A DNA stretch of 6,017 bases from an uncultured Oscillospiraceae bacterium. GTDB taxonomy: Bacteria > Bacillota > Clostridia > Oscillospirales > Ruminococcaceae. Location: contig CAJUPO010000027.1 in the NCBI GenBank assembly GCA_910588145.1, positions 1-6,017 of the forward strand, in the 5' to 3' direction. The notes under the pieces are model-generated. The model was not told the origin of the DNA. It worked only from the letters and a program-made list of their open reading frames with translations, and ran no database searches. A program made the translations under genes and the position numbers. Shown here one piece after another: positions 1-4,999 of this stretch (its first letter is position 1; every line of letters starts with the position of its first letter).

Positions 1-11
1 TAAAAATATGA

Positions 12-17
12 TATAAT
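12..17 (+). promoter_or_regulatory. Extended -10 of the cassette 1 promoter (-35 lies before the window)
   Basis: The window opens inside the last part of a sequence that recurs at 1514-1543 and 2165-2193. TATAAT at 12-17 is preceded by TG at 9-10, giving an extended -10. By analogy with the other copies, a TTTACA -35 should lie just upstream of base 1. Transcription would start near base 24, after the ATG at 18-20, so this promoter would not give a transcript carrying that start codon. Its likely job is to transcribe through the toxin remnant into the membrane immunity gene at 865. Confidence 0.6.
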
Positions 18-695
18 ATGTTCGGTGTTGAGAAGAATATTGATGATAATGACACAAATGCATTCCGTTACTGCGGTGAGTATTACGACAAGGAAACAGC
101 GACTGTTTATCTAAGGGCTAGAAACTATAACCCGTCAACTGGCAGATTTATTAGTCGTGATTCATTCGCCGGAAGAAGATCTGATCCGCTTAGCTTGAAT
201 CTTTATACTTATTGTAAAAATAATCCGATTAGGTATGTCGATCCGAGTGGGCATAGTTATGCTACATTACCTAATGGAGATAAAATGAGTATTAATAGTG
301 CTTCGGATATTAAGATATTTAATGATAAGAGAGACAAACAATTAACAAAAGCTAAGGAATCTGAAATTAATGAGAAAAAAACTGATTTTTTGGGACAAAC
401 AATTTCTGAATATAATCCAGATACGCCAAGTATGGTTAATATAGGTGCAGCATATGATCAAAGTAATAATAAATACAGAGATATTTGGTTAGTTGAGAGT
501 AGGTTTGTTAATAATTTCAAAGATACGTTTAATAGTAATGAAATATATATAATTGATGTAACAACACCTGATAGGATTGATTATGAAATATTTAATTCTT
601 ACAAATATTGGGATGAAAATTTAATTGACGATACTATTTATTGGCTAAAAAATATAACGATGAAAAAGGTAGGACACAATATGATCGTTCTCTAA
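18..695 (+). pseudogene. Displaced RHS C-terminal tip with toxin domain, first part (frameshifted)
   Basis: Residues 2-78 are the end of an RHS/YD-repeat core: the YLRARNYNPSTGRF motif, then DPLSLNLYTYC and finally YVDPSG at about 74-78. By hand count they match 68 of 77 residues of the copy at 4065-4295, without gaps. Residues 79 onward are a variable toxin domain that I cannot assign to a named family. The frame runs to a stop at 693-695, but its last residues look random. The natural C-terminus (YDRSLTSLKHEWYEHN) continues in the -1 frame at 641-844, so the gene is frameshifted, most simply at the A6 run 647-652. The ATG at 18 touches the promoter -10 and has no ribosome-binding site. It is probably a chance codon at the recombination breakpoint rather than a real start. 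A full rhs gene is over 1000 codons long; only the tip is present here. Without recombination onto an rhs gene it is probably not made. Confidence 0.8.
21..251 (+). repeat. RHS core-end homology block, cassette 1 copy
   Basis: These 231 bases code for FGVEKN through DPSG and align without gaps to 4065-4295. A shorter, more diverged copy is at 2207-2326, and an 18-base scrap is at 1547-1564. Such blocks are the expected sites for homologous exchange between a displaced tip and the main rhs gene. Confidence 0.85.
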
Positions 696-844
696 CAAGT
701 TTAAAGCATGAATGGTATGAGCATAATATTTTATATTATGTCTTTCAAAATGATGAAGAATGGAGGGAATCGGCTAAGCATGCTAATTTAGATGAAAATG
801 GAATTGGAACGTATTTAAATTATTGGCGTATGATTACTGAATAG
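641..844 (+). pseudogene. C-terminal remainder of the cassette 1 toxin, in the -1 frame
   Basis: This 67-codon frame begins with a TTG that has no useful ribosome-binding site. It overlaps the end of the preceding frame by 55 bases. Its sequence (GRTQYDRSLTSLKHEWYEHN followed by an acidic, Asn-rich end) has the look of the C-terminus of unassigned RHS toxins, with a conserved HEWYEHN core. It ends at 842-844, 20 bases before the immunity gene, which is the usual spacing in toxin-immunity pairs. I read it as the true end of the toxin that starts in the frame at 18. One extra A in the run at 647-652 would join the two as ...YWLKKYNDEKGR... A separate gene starting here is the less likely alternative. 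The biochemical activity is unknown. Confidence 0.65.
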
Positions 845-864
845 ATTGATTAGGAGAAATCGTA

Positions 865-1455
865 ATGTTTTTTACATTATTAATTTGGATATTCTGCTTT
901 TATTCTTGGGCATCAATGGTTGTGATTTCTAAATCATCTACTTTTCATGACAAATATTTCGCTTGCATTTATATTGCAATTCTATGCGTTTTAATATTGA
1001 TAAAGTTTACCTTGTACAAAATCAGGAAAAAGAAAATAAAAAAATGCATATTAGATTTGGCAATTCCTGTTCTACATTTAGTTTTTTTTATCTGTCATAG
1101 TAATATTATGTATGGATATGGTAAGGGAATTTCGACTCCTGGCGAGATAATAGGCTTATTTAGTATAATTAATGTGTCTTATAATATGGCTTTTATACTG
1201 ATGGGAATAATCTATGCAGTACTTTGGCTTGTAATGATATTAAATTATAATATGAGCAAAAGAACAATACTGAAGCCTAATAAGAGAATAACATTTATTG
1301 CAATAATCTTAGGAATAGTAGTGGAGGTAATGGGAATTTGCAAATTTATATTTACCAGTGAATTAAGTTTGATTTACTTATTCTCAATAGCTTTTTTTTG
1401 GATGTTTAATCTGTTTAATTATATAGCTTTAAAAGTGAAAAATCTTAATAATTAA
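865..1455 (+). CDS. Predicted polytopic membrane immunity protein (cassette 1)
   Basis: This gene encodes 196 residues and starts at ATG 865 behind an AGGAGA at 852-857 with 7-base spacing. It follows the toxin remnant by 20 bases. The protein is strongly hydrophobic, with about six membrane-spanning stretches near residues 2-21, 32-51, 61-79, 106-127, 141-163 and 167-189. Basic clusters (YKIRKKKIKK at 51-60, SKR and KPNKR at 131-141) suggest which loops are cytoplasmic. I do not recognise a family. Its place directly after an RHS toxin tip and before a terminator is that of a cognate immunity gene. A membrane immunity protein suggests, without proving it, that the partner toxin acts in or through the membrane. 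The frame is intact although the toxin is not, which suggests selection on immunity. A decaying cassette passenger is the alternative. Confidence 0.75.
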   Translation: MFFTLLIWIFCFYSWASMVVISKSSTFHDKYFACIYIAILCVLILIKFTLYKIRKKKIKKCILDLAIPVLHLVFFICHSNIMYGYGKGISTPGEIIGLFSIINVSYNMAFILMGIIYAVLWLVMILNYNMSKRTILKPNKRITFIAIILGIVVEVMGICKFIFTSELSLIYLFSIAFFWMFNLFNYIALKVKNLNN

Positions 1456-1467
1456 ACGAATATTATT

Positions 1468-1514
1468 AAAAGGAGCAAAACAAGCTTTAATAAGCGAGTT
1501 TTGCTCCTTTTTCT
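1468..1514 (+). terminator. Rho-independent terminator after the cassette 1 immunity gene
   Basis: The left arm AAAAGGAGCAAAAC (1468-1481) pairs perfectly with GTTTTGCTCCTTTT (1498-1511). An inner GCTT/AAGC pairing lies at 1484-1487 and 1492-1495. The T-rich tail TTTTTCTTT follows the stem. It sits 12 bases after the stop of the membrane gene. The same stem sequence returns at 2121-2160 and, less perfectly, at 5865-5898. Confidence 0.9.
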
Positions 1515-1543
1515 TTACAAAAAAGTTAAAAATATGATATAAT
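1514..1543 (+). promoter_or_regulatory. Sigma-A promoter of cassette 2 (extended -10)
   Basis: TTTACA (1514-1519) and TATAAT (1538-1543) are separated by 18 bases, with TG at 1535-1536 forming an extended -10. The promoter starts in the T-tail of the preceding terminator. The predicted start near 1550 gives a leader of about 115 nt to the immunity gene at 1666, running through the toxin-tail remnant. It appears to be a dedicated promoter for that immunity gene. Confidence 0.8.
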
Positions 1544-1546
1544 ATA

Positions 1547-1661
1547 TTCGGTATTGAAAAAAATTGAAAACAGTTGCCGATTCCTTGTCGTCAATAACAT
1601 TGGTGGAGATGTATCGTTATCATTTGATGTAAATAAGTTTTGTGAATATTTAGGAGAATAG
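1547..1661 (+). pseudogene. Eroded RHS-toxin remnant of cassette 2 (about 30-codon toxin tail)
   Basis: Immediately after the promoter comes TTCGGTATTGAAAAAAAT, a scrap of the RHS core (FGIEKN) that hits a stop in its own frame at 1565-1567. From about 1572 a different frame reads like a real protein end (RFLVVNNIGGDVSLSF, then DVNKFCEYLGE) and stops at 1659-1661. I read this as the last 30 or so residues of an otherwise deleted toxin, kept because they hold the AGGAGA ribosome-binding site of the next gene (1652-1657). No start codon makes it translatable as a tip. The toxin family cannot be told from so little. Confidence 0.55.
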
Positions 1662-1665
1662 TGAT

Positions 1666-2115
1666 ATGAATAAATTGTTTTTTATTTTATCAATTATTAT
1701 ATATGTGTTAAATTATATAATAATTGAGGCTTGTGATATTAATGCACACAATTCACTTTGGTCTGCTATTTATTTTGTTATCATATTAGTTCTTTTATGT
1801 ATAGGATGCATTTTAAATTCAATTATATATAAACAAAAGAATTCATCAATTAGATTTTTGTTTTATTATTTTTCAATTATGTGTTCATTTGGTATAGTTT
1901 TATTAGCTATATTATCATCATTTATTTTAAGCAATAAAAATGATAGTTTTATAATATCTTTTATTTATTTGATAATAAGTATGTCATCTATTATTGGATA
2001 TTTAATATCTAAAAAATATAAATATAAGTACAAAATAGTTTTTGGATATTTTTCATTATTATTTCCATTTTCTCTTTTAATAAATATAATATTAACCATA
2101 ATAAATGTATTTTAA
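1666..2115 (+). CDS. Predicted polytopic membrane immunity protein (cassette 2, toxin lost)
   Basis: This gene encodes 149 residues from ATG 1666, with AGGAGA at 1652-1657 and 8-base spacing. It is very hydrophobic and Ile-rich, with about five membrane spans near residues 3-21, 32-54, 63-88, 94-114 and 122-147. A basic stretch (KKYKYKYK at 116-123) probably faces the cytoplasm. No family is recognised. It shares no clear sequence with the membrane protein at 865-1455, so it is not simply a duplicate. It has its own promoter and terminator and follows only a stub of toxin, which makes it an orphan immunity gene candidate. Its base composition is more AT-rich than the RHS core, as expected for accessory immunity genes. 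The role is inferred from position only. Confidence 0.7.
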   Translation: MNKLFFILSIIIYVLNYIIIEACDINAHNSLWSAIYFVIILVLLCIGCILNSIIYKQKNSSIRFLFYYFSIMCSFGIVLLAILSSFILSNKNDSFIISFIYLIISMSSIIGYLISKKYKYKYKIVFGYFSLLFPFSLLINIILTIINVF

Positions 2116-2120
2116 TACAT

Positions 2121-2163
2121 AAGGAGCAAAATAAGCTTTCATAAGCTTATTTTGCTCCTTTTT
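2121..2163 (+). terminator. Rho-independent terminator after the cassette 2 immunity gene
   Basis: An 18-bp perfect inverted repeat (2121-2138 with 2143-2160, beginning AAGGAGCAAAATAAGCTT) encloses a four-base loop, TCAT, and is followed by five Ts (2159-2163). It begins 5 bases after the stop codon at 2113-2115. Its outer half matches the terminator at 1468; its inner half differs but stays paired. Confidence 0.92.
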
Positions 2164-2164
2164 C

Positions 2165-2193
2165 TTTACAAAAAGTTAAAATTATGATATAAT
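2165..2193 (+). promoter_or_regulatory. Sigma-A promoter of cassette 3 (extended -10)
   Basis: TTTACA (2165-2170) and TATAAT (2188-2193) are 17 bases apart, with TG at 2185-2186. This is the closest of the copies to consensus. The start near 2200 gives a leader of about 465 nt through the RHS-toxin remnant to the immunity gene at 2666. The first ATG on that transcript (2202) is out of the RHS frame and gives only a short peptide. Confidence 0.8.
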
Positions 2194-2200
2194 ATCACAT

Positions 2201-2635
2201 AATGCATTCGGTGTTGAAAAAAACATTGACAAGAATGACACAAATGCATTCCGTTACTATGACACTGAGTCAGGTACAATTTATCTAAGGGCGAGAAATT
2301 ATAACCCGTCAACTGGCAATTTTACAGATAATAGTGCAGGATTAAAATTAAATATTTGGAAAATAAGTGCAAATATAAATTTTGGATTAAAAAATACAGG
2401 AATTAGTTTCAGCTATACTAATGATAATAATACTAATTATTTTGGATATAGTGTATCTATCTGCGATTTAGATGTAAGTTGTAACGCTGGAGTTACACAA
2501 TCATATTCTGATACAGGAAGTTATACTGATGGAGGGCAAGCTTCAATTAACGGTATGCTCGCATATGCATTATATAGTTTTGCAAATGGTGTGCAATATG
2601 ATTATGAACAGTTCGATATTGTTCCTGCTAATTAG
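2201..2635 (+). pseudogene. Displaced RHS tip with toxin remnant of cassette 3 (no start codon, DPxG lost)
   Basis: An open frame of 144 codons runs from AAT 2201 to TAG 2633-2635. It has no start codon at its beginning. The first 42 or so residues are RHS core (AFGVEKN, a DTNAFRY segment, YLRARNYNPSTGNF), with a shorter wording (YYDTESGTIYLRAR) than in cassettes 1 and 4. After FTDNSAG, which lines up with FTQRDSFAG of cassette 4, the frame jumps straight into other sequence. The DPLSLNLYTYC and YVDPSG motifs that normally close an RHS core are missing. The remaining 95 or so residues alternate polar and hydrophobic residues (NIWKISANINFGL, GISFSYTND, YFGYSVSI) and look beta-rich. I recognise no family. 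It is probably an internal deletion that kept the toxin C-terminus. A different tip lineage lacking that motif is the alternative. It stops 30 bases before the immunity gene. Confidence 0.7.
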
Positions 2636-2665
2636 ACAAAATTATTTAGTATAGGAGAATAATAT

Positions 2666-3238
2666 ATGTTTAGAATATTAAGATTATTATTGGCATTAAG
2701 TTTTATTATTATTGCAATTGTTTTTCTTAAGCGGAAAAATGTAAAATTTAAATTATTAAAAGCTATTATTTGCATAATTATATGTTTAATAATAATTATT
2801 ATGCCTTTTGAGAATATTTTTATAAAGTTTAGTACACCTGAATTGGCTTTTAAAAAAACTTCAAATAATTGTGAAATAGTTAAAATCATTGAAAAGGAAA
2901 ATACAGCATTAATAATTTATAAAGAAAAAAGTTCTACATATGCTACCTTAATAAATAGAACAGGTGATAAATGGAAAGCTCAATTTTGGCCAGATAAACA
3001 AACATTAACAAGATTAGAAAATGGTGAAATTATTTTAGTAACAAACGAAAGAAAAAGTAATAATTTTTATATAATGATTTCAGTTAATTATAATACTCAA
3101 ATTATTTCTGATAATAAGAATTCTAATTTTGAAACATTTTCTAGCAATGATAAGAGAACTAATTATGTTGCATATGTTGAAAATTGTGATGAAGAATATA
3201 TCGTTAATATTGATAATTATAAATATCAAATTATGTAA
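2666..3238 (+). CDS. Predicted membrane-anchored immunity protein (cassette 3)
   Basis: This gene encodes 190 residues from ATG 2666, with AGGAGA at 2653-2658 and 7-base spacing. Two hydrophobic helices (about 3-21 and 30-47) form an N-terminal hairpin. A polar domain of about 140 residues follows, starting FSTPELAF at 55-62 and containing a mixed beta pattern (IVKIIEKENTALIIYKEK, then YATLINRTGDKWKAQFWPD). The FSTPELAF opening and the W-containing strand recall small Bacillota membrane proteins with a 'SPEEAF'-type domain, from memory and without a family name. If the hairpin inserts in the usual way, the polar domain lies on the same side as the N-terminus; which side cannot be told from the sequence alone. 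It lies between the toxin remnant and a terminator, so immunity is the positional inference. Confidence 0.7.
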   Translation: MFRILRLLLALSFIIIAIVFLKRKNVKFKLLKAIICIIICLIIIIMPFENIFIKFSTPELAFKKTSNNCEIVKIIEKENTALIIYKEKSSTYATLINRTGDKWKAQFWPDKQTLTRLENGEIILVTNERKSNNFYIMISVNYNTQIISDNKNSNFETFSSNDKRTNYVAYVENCDEEYIVNIDNYKYQIM

Positions 3239-3258
3239 TACAATAGCATAACAAATAG

Positions 3259-3296
3259 AAAAATAAGGAGTAAGCAATGTTAACTCCTTATTTTTT
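3259..3296 (+). terminator. Rho-independent terminator after the cassette 3 immunity gene
   Basis: AAAAATAAGGAGT (3259-3271) pairs with ACTCCTTATTTTT (3283-3295) around an 11-base loop, with a run of six Ts at 3291-3296. The stem differs from the GGAGCAAAAC hairpins of the other cassettes. No TTTACA/TATAAT unit follows; RHS core sequence starts within about 10 bases. This border therefore arose differently from the others. Confidence 0.85.
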
Positions 3297-3367
3297 ATTA
3301 CTTATAAAAAGGGCAATAGTACCATATCAAGCTACGAATATTCGTATTATCTTGATGGTTCTGACGC

Positions 3368-3397
3368 TTGCAAAGTAACAGAAGAAAATGGTATAAT
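3368..3397 (+). promoter_or_regulatory. Possible promoter inside the RHS fragment
   Basis: TTGCAA (3368-3373), an 18-base gap, then TGGTATAAT (3389-3397) resembles a sigma-A promoter with an extended -10. Cassette 4 lacks the terminator-promoter unit of its neighbours, so this site could supply a transcript for the GIY-YIG toxin and its immunity gene. It lies in coding sequence (ENGIIE) and may be a chance match. Confidence 0.35.
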
Positions 3398-4064
3398 AGA
3401 AACAACGGAATATGAGTATGACGGTCTCAAGAGACTTACTGAAGAATCCATCAAGGTAGGCGGAAATACAACTGACTCTTATTCATACGAGTATGACGAT
3501 TACGGCAACCGTTCAAAAATGACTGCAACGGGTACTGAAACATATGAAACTGTTTATGATTATTCAGTAAACGGCAAGTATACCGCACTTCTGCAAAAGG
3601 AAGTCAAGATTGTTGAAAAAGAAGAAAATTCTCTTAATTTAAACAGCAATGTTAAGCAGACAGTTTATACATATGATGCTAACGGCAATCAGATAAAAAA
3701 GACAGCCGACGGCAAGACTGAAACTAATACTTATGACGGTTTAAATCAGCTTATCGGATTCACAGACGGTGTAACAACAGCAAGCTATAAGTACAACGCA
3801 AGCGGTCTCAGGTATGAAAAGACTGTCAATGGTCAGACAATAAATCATGTGTAGAACGGAAATAAGCAGATTATTGCAGATGTTATCGACAATCAGTTTT
3901 ATGAGGCAGACTGTTATATCAGAGGGACAAATCTTGCTGCAAAGTACAACTTCTGGAATGGTAAGAAAACTGAATATACTTACTACACGCAAAATGCTCA
4001 CGGCGATGTAGTAAACCTAACTGACAAAGACGGAAAGGTAACAAAGAGCTATAAATATGACGCA

Positions 4065-4295
4065 TTCGGTGTTGAGAAAAACATTGATGAAAATGACACA
4101 AATGCATTCCGTTACTGCGGTGAATATTATGATAAGGAAACAGCCACTGTTTATTTAAGAGCCAGAAACTATAACCCAAGTACCGGTAGATTTACTCAAA
4201 GGGATAGTTTTGCAGGAAATTTAAACGATCCTCTTAGTCTTAATCTTTATACTTACTGTGCAAATAATCCTGTTATTTATGTTGATCCAAGCGGC
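4065..4295 (+). repeat. RHS core-end homology block, cassette 4 copy
   Basis: This copy matches the block at 21-251 in length, but here it is continuous with upstream YD-repeat coding sequence (YKYDAFGVEKN). It therefore shows what the intact junction looks like and places the breakpoints of cassettes 1-3. Confidence 0.85.
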
Positions 4296-4334
4296 AATAG
4301 TACAGTAGCAATTAGTAGCGGAGTCTATTTCTCA

Positions 4335-4994
4335 ATGAGTTCAAGTGCATTAACAGCTGGAGGGGTAGTAGCAGGAGCAGTAGCAGTAGCTCCGTATGCA
4401 TTGGTATTGGGAACAGCATTTTGTGTTGGAAGTCTTGCTATGAAAAACACAAAAAAACTTGATGTTTATACTAATATAGACGAGATGTCTGAAACACATA
4501 AGATGTTTTCTACGTTTGCAGCTGGTGAGAGCACATATTTATCAACATGGACAGGTTCGATGTCGATTGCAGAAGCATATGCAGAAAACTTTGTAAAATC
4601 AGAAGTTTTAACTGACTCTAAAGCCAAAGCTAAAACTAAAAAAATTACTCAAAAGGTACCGGATAAATCATATACTGTATATAAATTAATTGATAAAGAT
4701 GATAAAAGTGTACAATATATAGGCAGAACAGGTGATGTAGAAGCTACTATTAGAAGACATGATAGAAATATTTATAGATCAGAATTTGATTTTGTACCAA
4801 TACATCAAGGTTTAAGTTTTGAACAATCCCGAGGATTGGAACAATACTATATTGAAGCATATAGAACGCTAAATAGAGAAAACAAGGCAAATAATCAAAT
4901 AAATGGAGTGAATCCTAAAAAGAAGGAAAAGTATAATTACTATTTAGATATAGCAGAGCATTATCTGAATGGAGAAACATATGTAGGAGGTTAA
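4335..4994 (+). CDS. GIY-YIG nuclease toxin domain (RHS tip, cassette 4)
   Basis: These 219 codons from ATG 4335 are the variable end of the RHS fragment beginning after YVDPSG. Residues 7-36 are a Gly/Ala/Val-rich hydrophobic stretch typical of pre-toxin linkers. Residues 95-112 are Lys-rich. Residues 113-193 are a GIY-YIG endonuclease: YTVYKLI (113-119) stands for the GIY strand, then YIGRT (128-132) and the RRHDRN helix with R140/R141 and H142. Glu169 in RGLEQYYIEAY is the expected metal-binding acid, and QINGVN (188-193) supplies the conserved Asn. All catalytic positions appear intact, so DNA cleavage in the target cell is the likely activity. GIY-YIG (URI-type) toxins are known among polymorphic toxins. 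ATG 4335 has a weak GGAG at 4320-4323 and is probably not the natural start, though it could allow a free toxin. The stop lies 5 bases before the immunity gene. Confidence 0.85.
   Translation: MSSSALTAGGVVAGAVAVAPYALVLGTAFCVGSLAMKNTKKLDVYTNIDEMSETHKMFSTFAAGESTYLSTWTGSMSIAEAYAENFVKSEVLTDSKAKAKTKKITQKVPDKSYTVYKLIDKDDKSVQYIGRTGDVEATIRRHDRNIYRSEFDFVPIHQGLSFEQSRGLEQYYIEAYRTLNRENKANNQINGVNPKKKEKYNYYLDIAEHYLNGETYVGG
4985..4990 (+). promoter_or_regulatory. Ribosome-binding site of the soluble immunity gene, inside the toxin's last codons
   Basis: AGGAGG at 4985-4990 overlaps the codons for the final V-G-G of the GIY-YIG toxin and lies 9 bases before ATG 5000. Ribosomes finishing the toxin would deliver themselves to the immunity start. 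This overlap explains why toxin-tail codons persist in the copy at 5963-5984. Confidence 0.8.
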
Positions 4995-4999
4995 AATAA

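Larger units (their letters stand above)
1468..1545 (+). repeat. Inter-cassette terminator-promoter repeat, copy A
   Basis: The stretch combines a GGAGCAAAAC hairpin terminator, a TTTCTTTACAAAA segment, AGTTAAAA and ATGATATAATAT. Nearly the same order and wording occur at 2121-2195 and 5865-5936, and its last part occurs at 1-17. The conserved part runs from the right arm of the hairpin to just after the -10; the loop of the hairpin varies. It marks the border between one immunity gene and the next RHS remnant. Confidence 0.85.
2121..2195 (+). repeat. Inter-cassette terminator-promoter repeat, copy B
   Basis: This is the second copy of the unit at 1468-1545. The segment from TTTTGCTCC through GATATAATAT is almost identical to copy A, with one base fewer in the A-run after TTTACA (17 bp instead of 18 bp promoter spacing). 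Confidence 0.85.
3303..4994 (+). pseudogene. Truncated RHS/YD-repeat core fused to GIY-YIG toxin, broken by an amber stop
   Basis: One reading frame carries an RHS protein fragment from about 3303 to 4994, cut at its 5' end just after a terminator. It shows YD-type repeats (YEYDGLKRLTEE, YEYDDYGNRSKM, YTYDANGNQIKKT, YKYNASGLRYEK). The conserved core end follows (YDAFGVEKN at about 4056-4079, the YLRARNYNPSTGRF motif at about 4146-4190, YVDPSG at 4278-4295) and then a toxin domain. The only break is TAG at 3852-3854, in HV*NGNKQ, where related RHS cores usually have W (VWNGNK). A single TGG to TAG change explains it. The first canonical start upstream is ATG 3519, mid-repeat and not a natural gene start. 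After the stop there is no ATG, GTG or TTG in frame until 4335. RHS cores normally form a shell that encapsulates the toxin; this fragment is too short to do so. Confidence 0.85.

Noticed and set aside
1468..2195. Integron-like gene cassettes with attachment-site hairpins
   Set aside because: The hairpins have perfect stems with T-tails and behave as terminators. No integrase and no core GTT-type recombination site is visible, and RHS homology explains exchange without one.
2202..2290. Short frame from ATG 2202 in cassette 3
   Set aside because: It reads the RHS block out of frame and has no ribosome-binding site, so it is a by-product of the coding sequence.
3519..3854. A separate small gene starting at ATG 3519
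   Set aside because: The ATG is mid YD-repeat (NRSKMTATG), has no good ribosome-binding site, and the RHS frame is open far upstream. It is a fragment of the broken rhs, not a gene of its own.
2632..4179. Open frames on the minus strand (2632-2889, 3080-3277, 3741-4001, 3919-4179)
   Set aside because: All lie opposite well-supported + strand coding sequence or its remnants. None has a convincing ribosome-binding site, and their compositions mirror the opposite strand.
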